Assembly (NCBI RefSeq): GCF_014873755.1
Contig: NZ_JADBEG010000001.1
Span: 10,671,001 to 10,735,000 of the forward strand
DNA length: 64,000 nucleotides
Reading direction: 5' to 3'
From: Amycolatopsis lexingtonensis
GTDB lineage: Bacteria; Actinomycetota; Actinomycetes; Mycobacteriales; Pseudonocardiaceae
Shown piece by piece: positions 1 to 8,166 of the stretch. The notes below the pieces were generated by a model. That model ran no database searches. It saw nothing but the letters and a program-made list of their open reading frames with translations, and had not been told where the DNA came from. Numbering within the stretch: the first letter of the stretch is position 1; each line of letters opens with the position of its first letter. The position numbers were made by a program, and so were the translations under genes.

Positions 1-1193
1 GGCAGCGTCATGCCCTGCACGGCGAGCGTGCCGGCCACGACGACGAACGCGGCGAGCACCAGCACGGCCCGCTGCGGGGTGTCCGCCGGCAGCACGAAGG
101 CCGCGGCGAGCGTGACGACCCCGCGCATGCCCGCCCAGGAGATCACCGCCGAGTAGCGCCACGGCCAGATCTTCGCCCGGTTCTTGCGCGGCAGGAACCG
201 CCGTTCCAGCCGCTTCACGGTGCCGATCCCGACGAGCCACACCATCCGCGTGACGATCGTCGCGACGAGCACCGCCACGCAGATCCAGGTCAGCATGGCC
301 AGCGACAGCCCGGATTCGCCCACTTCGGACAGGATTCGCCGCAGCTGCAGGCCGATCAGCAGGAAGACCATGTTCTCCAGCAGGAACGCGATGGTCTGCC
401 AGTTCAGCCTGCTGGCCAGCCGGGCCGAGCCGGAGAGGATCTTCGGTGCCTTGTGGCCCAGGATGAGCCCGGCGACGACGACGGCGAGCACGCCGGAGCC
501 GTGGATCGCCTCGGTCGGGATGTAGGCGATGAACGGCACCGCGAACGACAGCGCGGTGTCGAGCACCGGCTCGTTCAGCCGGGCGCGGATGAACGCGGCC
601 ACGAACCCGACGACCAGCCCGACCACGATCCCGCCGATGGCCGCGCGCAGGAAGTCGGCGCCGACCTGCCAGAAGCTGACCGAGCCCGCCAGCGCGGCGA
701 TGGCCGTGCGCAGGGCGACCAGCGCGGCCGCGTCGTTGAAGAGGCTCTCGCCCTCGAGCAGCCGGATCAGCTTGCGGGGCATGCCGACCCGGCGGGCGAC
801 GACGCTGGCCGCGACCGCGTCCGGCGGGGCCACGATCGCCCCCAGCGCGATGCCGCCGGCCAGCGGGAGGCCGGGGATCACGGCCCAGGCGACGAGCCCG
901 ACGCCGAGCGCGGTGAACACGACCAGCCCGACCGACATCAGCCCGATCGCCCCGCGGTTCTTCCGGAAGTCCACCAGCGACGTCTGGATGGCCGCCGAGT
1001 ACAGCAGCGGGGGCAGCAGGCCGAGCAGCACGACCTCGGGGTCGAGGTGGTATTCCGGGACGCCGGGGACGTAGGACGCGGCGACGCCGACGACGATCAG
1101 GCACAGCGGGGCGGACCAGTCGAGCCGCCGCGCCACCGCGCTGACGACGAGGACCGTCACGACCAGCGCCACTATCTCTGCCGCGATGTGCAC
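1..1193 (-). CDS. Na+/H+ antiporter, CPA1 family (3' end outside window)
   Basis: Membrane antiporter that exchanges sodium (or another monovalent cation) for protons. The reverse strand reads without a stop from a GTG at 1193 to the window edge, about 397 residues. Seen: repeated hydrophobic helices, an early LLPPLLYSAA segment, then APPDAVAASVVARR and LLEGESLFNDAAAL, which hold the paired acidic residues of the CPA1 ion site, and a late WAGMRGVVTLAAA segment. These are diagnostic of the family. The C-terminus is missing. It lies 33 bases downstream of the SnoaL-like gene on the same strand, separated by two palindromes, so co-transcription is possible but uncertain. No clear Shine-Dalgarno sequence precedes the GTG. 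Confidence 0.9.
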   Translation of the reverse strand, partial: MHIAAEIVALVVTVLVVSAVARRLDWSAPLCLIVVGVAASYVPGVPEYHLDPEVVLLGLLPPLLYSAAIQTSLVDFRKNRGAIGLMSVGLVVFTALGVGLVAWAVIPGLPLAGGIALGAIVAPPDAVAASVVARRVGMPRKLIRLLEGESLFNDAAALVALRTAIAALAGSVSFWQVGADFLRAAIGGIVVGLVVGFVAAFIRARLNEPVLDTALSFAVPFIAYIPTEAIHGSGVLAVVVAGLILGHKAPKILSGSARLASRLNWQTIAFLLENMVFLLIGLQLRRILSEVGESGLSLAMLTWICVAVLVATIVTRMVWLVGIGTVKRLERRFLPRKNRAKIWPWRYSAVISWAGMRGVVTLAAAFVLPADTPQRAVLVLAAFVVVAGTLAVQGMTL

Positions 1194-1194
1194 G

Positions 1195-1209
1195 GGGTAA
1201 TCATTACCC
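1195..1209. promoter_or_regulatory. Perfect inverted repeat next to the antiporter start
   Basis: GGGTAAT and ATTACCC arms with one central base sit directly upstream of the antiporter GTG. Its A/T-rich core stands out locally and its symmetry suits a dimeric repressor. No regulator is identified. Confidence 0.35.
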
Positions 1210-1226
1210 GCCCGCCGCGGCGGGCG
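1209..1226. repeat. 18-base G/C palindrome between SnoaL-like and antiporter genes
   Basis: CGCCCGCCGCGGCGGGCG is a perfect palindrome starting immediately after the SnoaL-like stop codon. It could be a weak terminator or an mRNA-stabilising hairpin. There is no T-tract. Confidence 0.4.
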
Positions 1227-1634
1227 TCACCTGGCCGGGTCGGTGAGCACTTCGGCGACCAGCTCGGTGTCCATGTACTCGGTGATCTCGCGGATCCGGT
1301 CGTCTTCGAGCCGGAAGACGAAGCAGTACCGGTTGTCGTACCGCGCGCCGGTCTTCGTGGCGACGCTGCCCTGCGCCTCGACCACGACGACGTCGTCTTC
1401 GGCGACGAAGCGGCTCGCGGTGCTGGTGTAGGTGCCGTCGAACTGCTCGCCGAGCGGACCCAGCAGGTCGCGGCGGACCGAGTCCTTGCCGACGAAGCTG
1501 CCGGACCAGCTGTTGTGCCCGCTGACGGTCCACGTGACGTCGTCGGCCATGGCGGCGATCAGCGGGCGGATGTCGCCGGTGGCCCAGGCGTCGAAGGCGG
1601 TTCTCAGCAACTGCTTGTTTTCGGCTGCGCTCAT
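1227..1634 (-). CDS. SnoaL-like / NTF2-fold protein
   Basis: Small protein of 135 residues with the alpha+beta cone fold of the SnoaL and ketosteroid-isomerase superfamily. Typical features seen are the N-terminal helix with AFDAWATGDI, MADDVTW, the central HNSWSGSFVGKDSVRRDL segment, and a closing FRLEDDRIREITEYMDT strand. Family members include isomerases, cyclases and many proteins of unknown activity, so no substrate is assigned. The start is the ATG at 1634; no strong ribosome site is visible. It is divergent from the esterase gene, with 56 bases between starts, and upstream of the antiporter on the same strand. Confidence 0.85.
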   Translation of the reverse strand: MSAAENKQLLRTAFDAWATGDIRPLIAAMADDVTWTVSGHNSWSGSFVGKDSVRRDLLGPLGEQFDGTYTSTASRFVAEDDVVVVEAQGSVATKTGARYDNRYCFVFRLEDDRIREITEYMDTELVAEVLTDPAR

Positions 1635-1690
1635 GACCCGTAGTCAACACGCTGGAGCGCGCTTCGGGGCGAGTTCGTAGGCTGGGCCGC

Positions 1691-3079
1691 GTGACGAAGG
1701 TGGAGATCGCGGCCGGGACACTGCGCGGGACCGGGCACGACGGGGTCCGGACGTTCCTCGGCGTCCCCTACGCCGAGCCGCCGGTGGGGGAGCTGCGCTT
1801 CCGCGCGCCCCGGCCGGTGCCGCACTGGTCCGGGGAACGCGACGCGACGAGGTGGGCCGCGCGGGCGCCGCAGCCGGAGCTGACCGGCCGCGGCTTCACC
1901 GGCGACGAGGACTGCCTCTACCTGAACGTCTACGCGCCCGAGGCACCCGGCTCGTACCCGGTGCTGGTGTGGATCCACGGTGGCGGCGGTGTGATGGGCG
2001 CGCCGCACCAGTTCGACGCGTCCGCGTACGCCCGCGCCGGCGTGGTCGTCGTGACCGTCGCCTACCGGCTCGGCGTGCTCGGCCTGCTGCACCTGCCCGG
2101 CATCGCCGACTCGAACCTGTCCTTGCGCGACCAGGTCGCCGCGCTGGAGTGGGTGCGCGACAACGTCGGCGCGTTCGGCGGCGACCCGGGCCGCGTGACG
2201 CTCGCCGGGCAGTCCAACGGCGGCCGCACCGTCGGGACGCTGCTCGCCGTGCCCGCCACGCGCGGGCTCGTCCACCAGGCGATCGTGCAGAGCGGCACCG
2301 GCGTCGGCTCGGTCGTGCACACCCCGGCCGAGGGCGCCGCGATCGCTTCGGCGGTCCTGGCCGAGCTGGATGCCGCTCCGGGTGACCTCGCCACCCTGCC
2401 TGTGACGCGGATTCTCGAAGCGCAGCAACGGGTTTCGGCGGTTTCCGGCACCAAGGTGACGTACCGCGTGGTCGTCGGCGACGAGCTGCTGCCTTCGCGC
2501 CCTCTCGAGTCGGTCCGCGACGTCCCGCTGCTCATCGGGACGACGGCCGACGAGGAAGACCTGTTCAGCTGGCTGCAGTCGGGCGGCGCGAAGCTCCTGG
2601 GCGTCGGCTCGACGATGCTGGACGCCGTCGAGGTCGAGAAGGCCGTCGCGGCGTACGCCTCGGTTCTCCCCGATTGGCCGGCGGACCAGGTCCGCAACCG
2701 CGCGCTCACGGCGGGGGACTGGTGGATCCCGGCGATCCGCTTCGCCGAGCAGCAGCCGGACGCCTGGATGTACCGCCTCGACTGGCGGATCGCCCCGCGC
2801 GGCCGCGGCCTCGGCGCACCGCACGGGCTGGACCTGCCGCTGGTGTTCGACGACATCCGCAACCGCAACTGGCGGTTCCTCTTCGCCGGGCGGACGTTCC
2901 CGGCCGAGCGGATGCAGGCGATGGCGACGGAGATGTTCGGCGCCTGGGTCCGGTTCATCGCGACCGGCGACCCGGGCTGGCCGCGCTACACGACGCCCGA
3001 CCGCGTCACGCGCCTGTTCGACGACGTCTCCACGACGGTCTCGGACCCGGACCGCGCCCAGCGCCTCCTCTGGGAATGA
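1691..3079 (+). CDS. Type-B carboxylesterase / lipase
   Basis: Predicted alpha/beta hydrolase of 462 residues that hydrolyses carboxylic esters, probably in the cytoplasm because no signal peptide is visible. Seen: the family signature EDCLYLNVYAP (about 73-83), oxyanion-hole motif IHGGGG (95-100), nucleophile elbow GQSNGG with Ser175, an acidic candidate in TADEED (about 287-290) and catalytic His378 in APHGLDLPLVF. The nucleophile elbow normally reads GESAGG, so the Gln and Asn here depart from the usual residues around the serine. The start is the GTG at 1691, in frame with the conserved N-terminal GVPYAEPPVG motif. A large palindrome follows the stop codon. Confidence 0.92.
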   Translation: MTKVEIAAGTLRGTGHDGVRTFLGVPYAEPPVGELRFRAPRPVPHWSGERDATRWAARAPQPELTGRGFTGDEDCLYLNVYAPEAPGSYPVLVWIHGGGGVMGAPHQFDASAYARAGVVVVTVAYRLGVLGLLHLPGIADSNLSLRDQVAALEWVRDNVGAFGGDPGRVTLAGQSNGGRTVGTLLAVPATRGLVHQAIVQSGTGVGSVVHTPAEGAAIASAVLAELDAAPGDLATLPVTRILEAQQRVSAVSGTKVTYRVVVGDELLPSRPLESVRDVPLLIGTTADEEDLFSWLQSGGAKLLGVGSTMLDAVEVEKAVAAYASVLPDWPADQVRNRALTAGDWWIPAIRFAEQQPDAWMYRLDWRIAPRGRGLGAPHGLDLPLVFDDIRNRNWRFLFAGRTFPAERMQAMATEMFGAWVRFIATGDPGWPRYTTPDRVTRLFDDVSTTVSDPDRAQRLLWE

Positions 3080-3117
3080 CCGAGGGCGGCACTTTCACGT
3101 GAAAGTGCCGCCCTCGG
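3080..3117. terminator. 38-base perfect palindrome between convergent genes
   Basis: Two 19-base arms, centred on CACGTG and with no unpaired loop, fill the gap between the convergent esterase and CsxA genes. The position suits a bidirectional transcription terminator; there is no T-tract. Confidence 0.7.
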
Positions 3118-3124
3118 CCCGGGG

Positions 3125-6100
3125 TCAGACGGTGATCTTGTCGAGGTTCGGGCCGCCGTTGGCGGTCGTCGCCGTCGCCTTGATCTTGGAAGTGCCCGCG
3201 GGGAGGGTGACCGGGACCGTGACGGTCTGCCACGTGTCCCAGTTCCCGGTGCCGCCGAACGCCACCCCGGACGCCACCTTCGTGCCGTTGACCGAGATGT
3301 CCATCGGCCGGTTCGCCGTGGTGCCGTTGGCGAACCGCAGGACGACGTTCGCGCTGCCCGCCGCGGCCGCCGTCACCGAGAACTCGACCGCGCTGCCGGT
3401 CGCGTTGTCGTAGTTGACGAACCCGCTGCCGGTGTAGCCGAGGTGGTTGGACTCCGCGACGCCGTTCGTGATGGTCGCGTCCTCGGCTTGGTAGTCGGCC
3501 GGGTTGCCCGGGGTGACCGTGCCGTCCGCCGGGATCGTCTTCGTCCCGGTGTTCCAGCCCGCGACCCGCACGGACGGCTTGGCGCCCTTGAGGTCCGCGG
3601 TCCGGTACGTCGCCGTCAGCGTCGTCGACTCGCCGGGCCACAGGCTGACCTGGTTGTCGGTCCACCGCACCGGCAGCACCGGCGCGCCCGCCGCGCCGAC
3701 CACGTGCGCGTCGACGAAGAACGCCGGCACCTTGCCGGACGCCGGGTTCGTCAGCGTCACCTTGGTCGTCGTGGTGCCGTCGCCGTTGGTGGTCGTGGTG
3801 GCGGTCGACCCCAGCGAAACCTGGGCCAGGCCGTTGAGCCCGGACAGGTCGGCGTACGTCGTCTGCGGCGTGTAGTACCAGTCGCTGTTGCCCCAGTCGA
3901 GCGTGTCGGCCTTGGTGGACAGCCAGTACACGTTCCGGCTGACCTCCTTGCCCGAGGAGTCGGTGAGGACCAGCTTCGCCAGGTACGTCGTCGACAGCCC
4001 GCTCACCGAGCCGATGGTCAGCGCGGTCGTCTTCGCGCCGTCACCGCCCACGGACACGGCCTTGGACTGGTTGAATTTCTCTGTCCCGTCCAGGTTGTAG
4101 AGCTTCACGGACGCGGTGAGGCCCGACGCCGCGTCGTGGTTGTGGTTGACCACCACGACGGACTTGGTGTCGTAGGAGTACTGGATGTGCAGCGGCTCGT
4201 TCGCCTTCTTGGCCCCGAAGTAGGAGCCGTTCTGGTCGAGGTAGGCGTCGAACAGCTGCCAGTGCAGCGACGTCCAGCCGCTGTTGAGCATCCAGTAGAT
4301 GATGCCGGTGGCCGGGTTCGAGCTGTCGCTGAAGTTGCGCGAGTGCGACTCGAACTCGGCACGGACGTTCTCGTACTGCGCCAGCTGCGCCTTGCGGACG
4401 AAGTCGTCGAGGCTCGCCGGCTTGCCGTAACGACCGGTCAGCGCGTCGCCGAAGAGCTTCAGGTTGGCGAACGTCGAGGACGACGACCGGTGGTACTGCG
4501 GGCTCGACGGGCTCTTCCACATCGTGTCGAGCTCGCCCGCGGACATCATCCGCTTCAGCGTGTCCATGGTCGGGATGTCCGGCCCGGCACTGGTTTCGGA
4601 GTTGAAGCTCCACGCGCCGCCGAGGTCGGTGTGCGCCTTGTCGTACCAGTAGTTCGGCGGCACGTAGTCGTACGGCCCGTTCATCTTCATGCCGGACGAG
4701 CCGAGCTGCGGCGACGACTTCGCCGACGCGGCCGGGACGATCGGCGTGGGCCAGTCCGCGGCGCTCAGCGCGTCGAGGTAGTTCTTCTCGATGGTCGCGT
4801 CGGGCGCGAAGTCACTGCCGATGAGGAAGGAGATGACGCTCGGGTGGTCGCGCAGGCGCTCGGCCTCCGCGGTCATCGACGCCTTGGCGACCGGGTAGTC
4901 CGCGGCCGTCCACGGGTCACCCTTCTCCTCGCCGTTGACCTGGCCCTCCCACTTGTCACAGCACTCCCAGCCGGGCAGCGTCAGCACGCCCATCCGGTCG
5001 GCGAGGTCGAAGAACTCGTCCGGCTCGATGTGCCCTTCCAGGCGCACGGTGTTGAGCCCGAGGTCCTTGACGTAGGCGAGCTTGTCGGCCGCGTACTGCT
5101 CGTTCCAGCGCAAGAACAGGTCCGGCGAGTAGCCGCCGCCCTTGATCAGCAGCGGGCGCCCGTTGATCGTGTACGCCCGGCCGCCGCTCGAGTTCTTGTT
5201 GGCCGTGACCTGGCGGACGCCGAAGCTCGAGTGCGAGGTGTCCGACGCCGTCCCGCCGACGGCCGCGGTCAGGTCGAGGTCGTAGAGCGGCTGCCCGCCC
5301 ATCCCGGCCGGCCACCAGACCTGCGGGTTGTCGATCCCGATCGCCGGGAAGGTGACGGTCTTCTTCTCCTTCGCCGCCAGGCTCACCGTCTGGCTGATCG
5401 GTTTGCCGGCGACCGTGCCGGAGACGGTCGTGGACACGGCGGCCGCGGAGTCGTTGCGGACGTCGGCCTTAACCGTCAGGTCGGCGTGGCTCAGCCCGGT
5501 CAGCTTCGTGACGACGTGGCCGCCGCGCAGCGCCACCGGGCCACTGCGCCGGACGAGGACGTCCCGCACGATGCCCATGTTCTGGTCCGGCGGGGTCTGG
5601 GCCCAGTCGATCCAGCCCATCGACAGGTCCTTGTTCGGGTCGTTCGGGTAGACCTTGAACGCGACGCTGTTCGTGCCCGCCTTGACCAGCGCGGTGATGT
5701 CCAGGTCGTGGCGGGTGTAGGCGCCGGTGACCTGCGTCTTGTCGGCGACGCGCGTCCCGTTGACCCAGACGTCGGCCTTGGACAGCACGCCGCTGAAGTC
5801 GAGGTAGGTCCGCTGGGTGGTGTCGGCGACGGTGAGGTCGGTGCGGTACCACCACGGGACTCCGAAGTCCGCCGTGGGCACGTTCTTCATGTTCGTCGAG
5901 TAGAACGGGTCGGCGTACTTGCCGTTGGCCAGCAGGCCGGCGTAGACGGTCGAGCGCGGGCCGACGGGGTACCAGCCGGCGGTGCTGTACCCCGGCTTGG
6001 AGACCGCCGAGTCGTCGCTGACCTGCGCCGACGTCTGGATCAGGAAGCCGGGGACCGCGGTCGCCGGCCCCGCGGCCGCGACCACCGCCTTCGCCGGTTC

Positions 6101-6199
6101 CTGCCCGGTGGCGGCCGGGGCGGCCGCCCCGCTCACCGCGACGGCCAACGCGACCGCCGACAGCAGTGTCGTCCGTGTTCTTCTCTGCCGATGACTCAC
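3125..6199 (-). CDS. csxA: Exo-beta-D-glucosaminidase (GH2) with C-terminal CBM35-type domain
   Basis: Secreted enzyme that removes glucosamine from the non-reducing ends of chitosan oligosaccharides. It has 1024 residues. A signal peptide (about 1-32) is followed by the GH2 sugar-binding, immunoglobulin-like and barrel domains and a C-terminal carbohydrate-binding domain from about residue 890 (YQAEDATI to the end). Asp463 in IGSDFAP and Glu535 in FNSETSAG are spaced exactly as the catalytic D469/E541 pair that I recall for A. orientalis CsxA, and long stretches agree with that enzyme. The GTG at 6199 follows a good AGGAGG site. A palindromic operator candidate lies 45 bases upstream. Confidence 0.96.
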   Translation of the reverse strand: MSHRQRRTRTTLLSAVALAVAVSGAAAPAATGQEPAKAVVAAAGPATAVPGFLIQTSAQVSDDSAVSKPGYSTAGWYPVGPRSTVYAGLLANGKYADPFYSTNMKNVPTADFGVPWWYRTDLTVADTTQRTYLDFSGVLSKADVWVNGTRVADKTQVTGAYTRHDLDITALVKAGTNSVAFKVYPNDPNKDLSMGWIDWAQTPPDQNMGIVRDVLVRRSGPVALRGGHVVTKLTGLSHADLTVKADVRNDSAAAVSTTVSGTVAGKPISQTVSLAAKEKKTVTFPAIGIDNPQVWWPAGMGGQPLYDLDLTAAVGGTASDTSHSSFGVRQVTANKNSSGGRAYTINGRPLLIKGGGYSPDLFLRWNEQYAADKLAYVKDLGLNTVRLEGHIEPDEFFDLADRMGVLTLPGWECCDKWEGQVNGEEKGDPWTAADYPVAKASMTAEAERLRDHPSVISFLIGSDFAPDATIEKNYLDALSAADWPTPIVPAASAKSSPQLGSSGMKMNGPYDYVPPNYWYDKAHTDLGGAWSFNSETSAGPDIPTMDTLKRMMSAGELDTMWKSPSSPQYHRSSSSTFANLKLFGDALTGRYGKPASLDDFVRKAQLAQYENVRAEFESHSRNFSDSSNPATGIIYWMLNSGWTSLHWQLFDAYLDQNGSYFGAKKANEPLHIQYSYDTKSVVVVNHNHDAASGLTASVKLYNLDGTEKFNQSKAVSVGGDGAKTTALTIGSVSGLSTTYLAKLVLTDSSGKEVSRNVYWLSTKADTLDWGNSDWYYTPQTTYADLSGLNGLAQVSLGSTATTTTNGDGTTTTKVTLTNPASGKVPAFFVDAHVVGAAGAPVLPVRWTDNQVSLWPGESTTLTATYRTADLKGAKPSVRVAGWNTGTKTIPADGTVTPGNPADYQAEDATITNGVAESNHLGYTGSGFVNYDNATGSAVEFSVTAAAAGSANVVLRFANGTTANRPMDISVNGTKVASGVAFGGTGNWDTWQTVTVPVTLPAGTSKIKATATTANGGPNLDKITV

Positions 6200-6243
6200 T
6201 AGCGCGCCTCCTAGGCACCGCGGCGGCGAGGGACGGGGTTTTC

Positions 6244-6262
6244 GTTAGTAAAGTTCCCTAAC
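6244..6262. promoter_or_regulatory. ROK-type operator candidate upstream of csxA
   Basis: GTTAGTAAAGTTCCCTAAC is an imperfect palindrome with GTTAG/CTAAC ends. It resembles sites bound by ROK-family regulators of amino-sugar and chitosan genes in actinomycetes. No ROK gene is nearby, so the assignment rests on pattern alone. Confidence 0.45.
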
Positions 6263-6314
6263 AATTGCGGACGATCGTAGCGGGCCGATCACGCGGAGAA
6301 CAGGGGCGTTCCGG

Positions 6315-7565
6315 TCAGACCCGGGCGGCCTGCCAGGCCGCGGCGGCGCGCAGGGCCAGCAGGAGCGGCAGGGAACCGTCTTCCCAGAGACGTTGAGGAA
6401 GTGCTTCGCTGAGCGGGACACCGGCAGCCAGCGCGGCGCCGATCGCGGGGAGGTCGACGTCGAAGAGCGTCAGGCCGGCGCTGTAGAGCCGTTCGCCGCT
6501 GACCGGACGGCGCCGGGCGACCTCCGCGCTGCCGACGGCCAGCTCGGTCAGCCCGAAGAACTCGGGCTTGGCGCCGCGGTCCATCCAGCGGGCGAACCCG
6601 ACGACCTTCGTCTCGCGGACGTCGGCGGGGGTGAGGCCGCTTTCTTCGCACAGCTCGCGCTCCATCCCGGCGCGGATCGCGGTGTGCAGGAACCGCCGCG
6701 TGCCGCCGTCCGGCGTGCGCAGGTCGCGGGGTTCGAGCGAGCCGCTGCCCGACGGCGCGAGCAGCAGCCCGCTCACGGCGTTGAGCGCCGACTGCCGGAC
6801 GGTGAGCAGCTTGCCGTCGGTGGTGAAGGCGACCGTGGAGACCCCGACGTGGTCGGCCAGCGAGCTGCCGCTCAGCTCGCGCAGCGCGCCGGCGGAGTCG
6901 GTGAGCTCGGCCTTGCGCAGGTCGTACTCCTCGCCGGTGTCGGTGCGCGTGATGCGGAGCGTGCCGAGCTCGTTCGAGCAGACGGCGTCGAAGAACCGGG
7001 CGCGGTGCAGCCGGATCGGCGCGGGCCGTGCCCCGGCGGCGGGCAGCGGGTCGCCGCGCATGCCGATGACGGGGCCGTTGAACAGCAGCCGGCCGCGGGC
7101 CCGCAGCGGGAGGACGTGCGGCGCGGTCGCCTTGAGGGAGGGAGGCAACCGGTAGGGCTCTTCGGCGACCTCGACGGTGTGCCGCTCGGTCCAGAGCTCG
7201 CGGTCGATCGCGGCACTGACCAGCGCGGTTCCCCGGGCGGGCACGGCGAGGTACTCGGCTTCCGGGTAGGCGGCGGGCGGCGGCAGCTCCGCGGCCGGGA
7301 AGGGCGCGGCGATGGCGGTGAACTCGAACCCGGCCCACCGGCGGCGCAGCAGCCGCACGTCCCGGGTGAAGGTGGCGACGCCGAGGGCGAGCGCGACGAC
7401 CGAGAGCACCACGCCGATGGCGCTCGGCAGGATGGTGACGACCCCGAGCAGCACCCCGAGACCCGACGCGGCGAGCGGCCATTCCCGGGCGCCGAGGAAG
7501 CCGAGGTAGTCCGCTTTGGCGCGGGCGCGGCGCGTCAGTTTTCCCATCGCCGCACTGTTTAGCAC
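6315..7565 (-). CDS. Two-TM membrane protein with degenerate NUDIX-like C-terminal domain
   Basis: Function unknown; up to 416 residues. Two adjacent hydrophobic segments (about 29-47 and 49-67) form a membrane hairpin. After a long middle region, ERELCEESGL (within about 315-335) has the REUxEExGU core of a NUDIX box, but the upstream glycine and glutamate of the box are not correctly placed, so normal NUDIX hydrolysis is doubtful. The order 2TM then NUDIX-like domain recalls effectors called Cap16 in CBASS anti-phage systems, but no CD-NTase gene is nearby. The start may be GTG 7565 or ATG 7547. It lies 26 bases downstream of the SEC-C gene on the same strand. Confidence 0.75.
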   Translation of the reverse strand: MLNSAAMGKLTRRARAKADYLGFLGAREWPLAASGLGVLLGVVTILPSAIGVVLSVVALALGVATFTRDVRLLRRRWAGFEFTAIAAPFPAAELPPPAAYPEAEYLAVPARGTALVSAAIDRELWTERHTVEVAEEPYRLPPSLKATAPHVLPLRARGRLLFNGPVIGMRGDPLPAAGARPAPIRLHRARFFDAVCSNELGTLRITRTDTGEEYDLRKAELTDSAGALRELSGSSLADHVGVSTVAFTTDGKLLTVRQSALNAVSGLLLAPSGSGSLEPRDLRTPDGGTRRFLHTAIRAGMERELCEESGLTPADVRETKVVGFARWMDRGAKPEFFGLTELAVGSAEVARRRPVSGERLYSAGLTLFDVDLPAIGAALAAGVPLSEALPQRLWEDGSLPLLLALRAAAAWQAARV

Positions 7566-7591
7566 GACGGCGGTGGTGCGCGGGGCGGGTT

Positions 7592-8017
7592 TCAGGCTTC
7601 GGCGTCGAGGTAGACCCAGTGGCCGTCGTCACGCCGGAAGCGGCTGTTCTCTTCCAGGAAGCCGTCGCGGCCGCGGTGACGGTAGTGCGCCCGGAACTCG
7701 ACGGTGCCTTCGGTGTGCAGCAGGCCCCCACCGGTGCGGCCGAGGATCTCCAGCCGCGTCCACTCCTGCCCGGGATCGAAGTCGAGCCGCCGCGGCCGGG
7801 TGTCCGGGTGCCAGGTCCGCAGCAGGTACGCGGTGTCGCCGACGGCGAAGGCGCTGAACCGGGACCGCATCAGCAGTTCGGCCGTCGGCGCGGCGAGCGC
7901 ACCGCCGTGGAACCGGCCGCAGCAGGCGGCGTAGGACTCGGCGAGACCGCACGGGCAGGAGGCGGGAGGCACCGGTGAATTGTGCCACGACCGTCCACTG
8001 GGGACTAACGGCGTCAC
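7592..8017 (-). CDS. SEC-C motif protein, YchJ / UPF0225 family
   Basis: Small protein with an N-terminal metal-binding SEC-C-like motif (CPCG followed by CC at about residues 21-33) and the conserved LMRSRFSAFAVGDTAYLLRTWHP segment, then an NTF2-like strand ending in WVYLDAEA. This is the arrangement of the YchJ/UPF0225 family, whose function is not established. Two starts are possible: GTG 8017, overlapping the upstream stop by four bases (GTGA), or GTG 7972, which puts CPCG near the N-terminus as in most relatives. I favour 7972 for the mature protein but give the longer coupled frame. Confidence 0.82.
   Translation of the reverse strand: MTPLVPSGRSWHNSPVPPASCPCGLAESYAACCGRFHGGALAAPTAELLMRSRFSAFAVGDTAYLLRTWHPDTRPRRLDFDPGQEWTRLEILGRTGGGLLHTEGTVEFRAHYRHRGRDGFLEENSRFRRDDGHWVYLDAEA
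7994..8009. repeat. Copy 1 of a 16-base direct repeat (tCCACTnnGGACTAAC)
   Basis: TCCACTGGGGACTAAC here matches TCCACTCCGGACTAAC at 8574-8589 at 14 of 16 positions, in the same orientation. The two copies bracket the frame-disrupted gene. They could be remnant insertion boundaries or repeated control elements. Confidence 0.45.
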
Positions 8018-8166
8018 GGCGCCGGGAACTCCACCGCGTCTTGGAGCACGACCGGGTCCGGGCGGCCGCCGCTCGTCGCCTCGGGGGTCCCGTCGCGATC
8101 GGTCAGCTTCCGCAAGTCACGGGCTTCAGCGGCCTTCGGCATGCGGACCCAGGCGATCGTACGACC
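8014..8166 (-). pseudogene. Out-of-frame continuation of the 8103-8477 gene
   Basis: After about position 8163 the reading frame of the upstream gene loses its G/C third-position bias, while the frame ending with TGA at 8014 gains it (codons for TIAWVRMPKAAEARDLRKL and on). One missing base near GTCGTACG would join the two frames into a single protein of about 154 residues. The stop at 8014 overlaps the GTG at 8017 as GTGA, which supports this frame as the natural end. Either the gene is frameshifted or the sequence has an error. Confidence 0.5.

Noticed and set aside
453..1643. 396-codon plus-strand frame opposite the antiporter and SnoaL-like gene
   Set aside because: Antisense shadow; the minus strand encodes clear antiporter motifs.
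3443..6202. 919-codon plus-strand open frame opposite csxA
   Set aside because: Composition is Arg/Val/Asp repeats typical of antisense frames; csxA on the other strand is unmistakable.
6315..8017. A complete CBASS operon
   Set aside because: No CD-NTase, Cap2 or Cap3 gene is present; only a membrane NUDIX-like architecture is suggestive.
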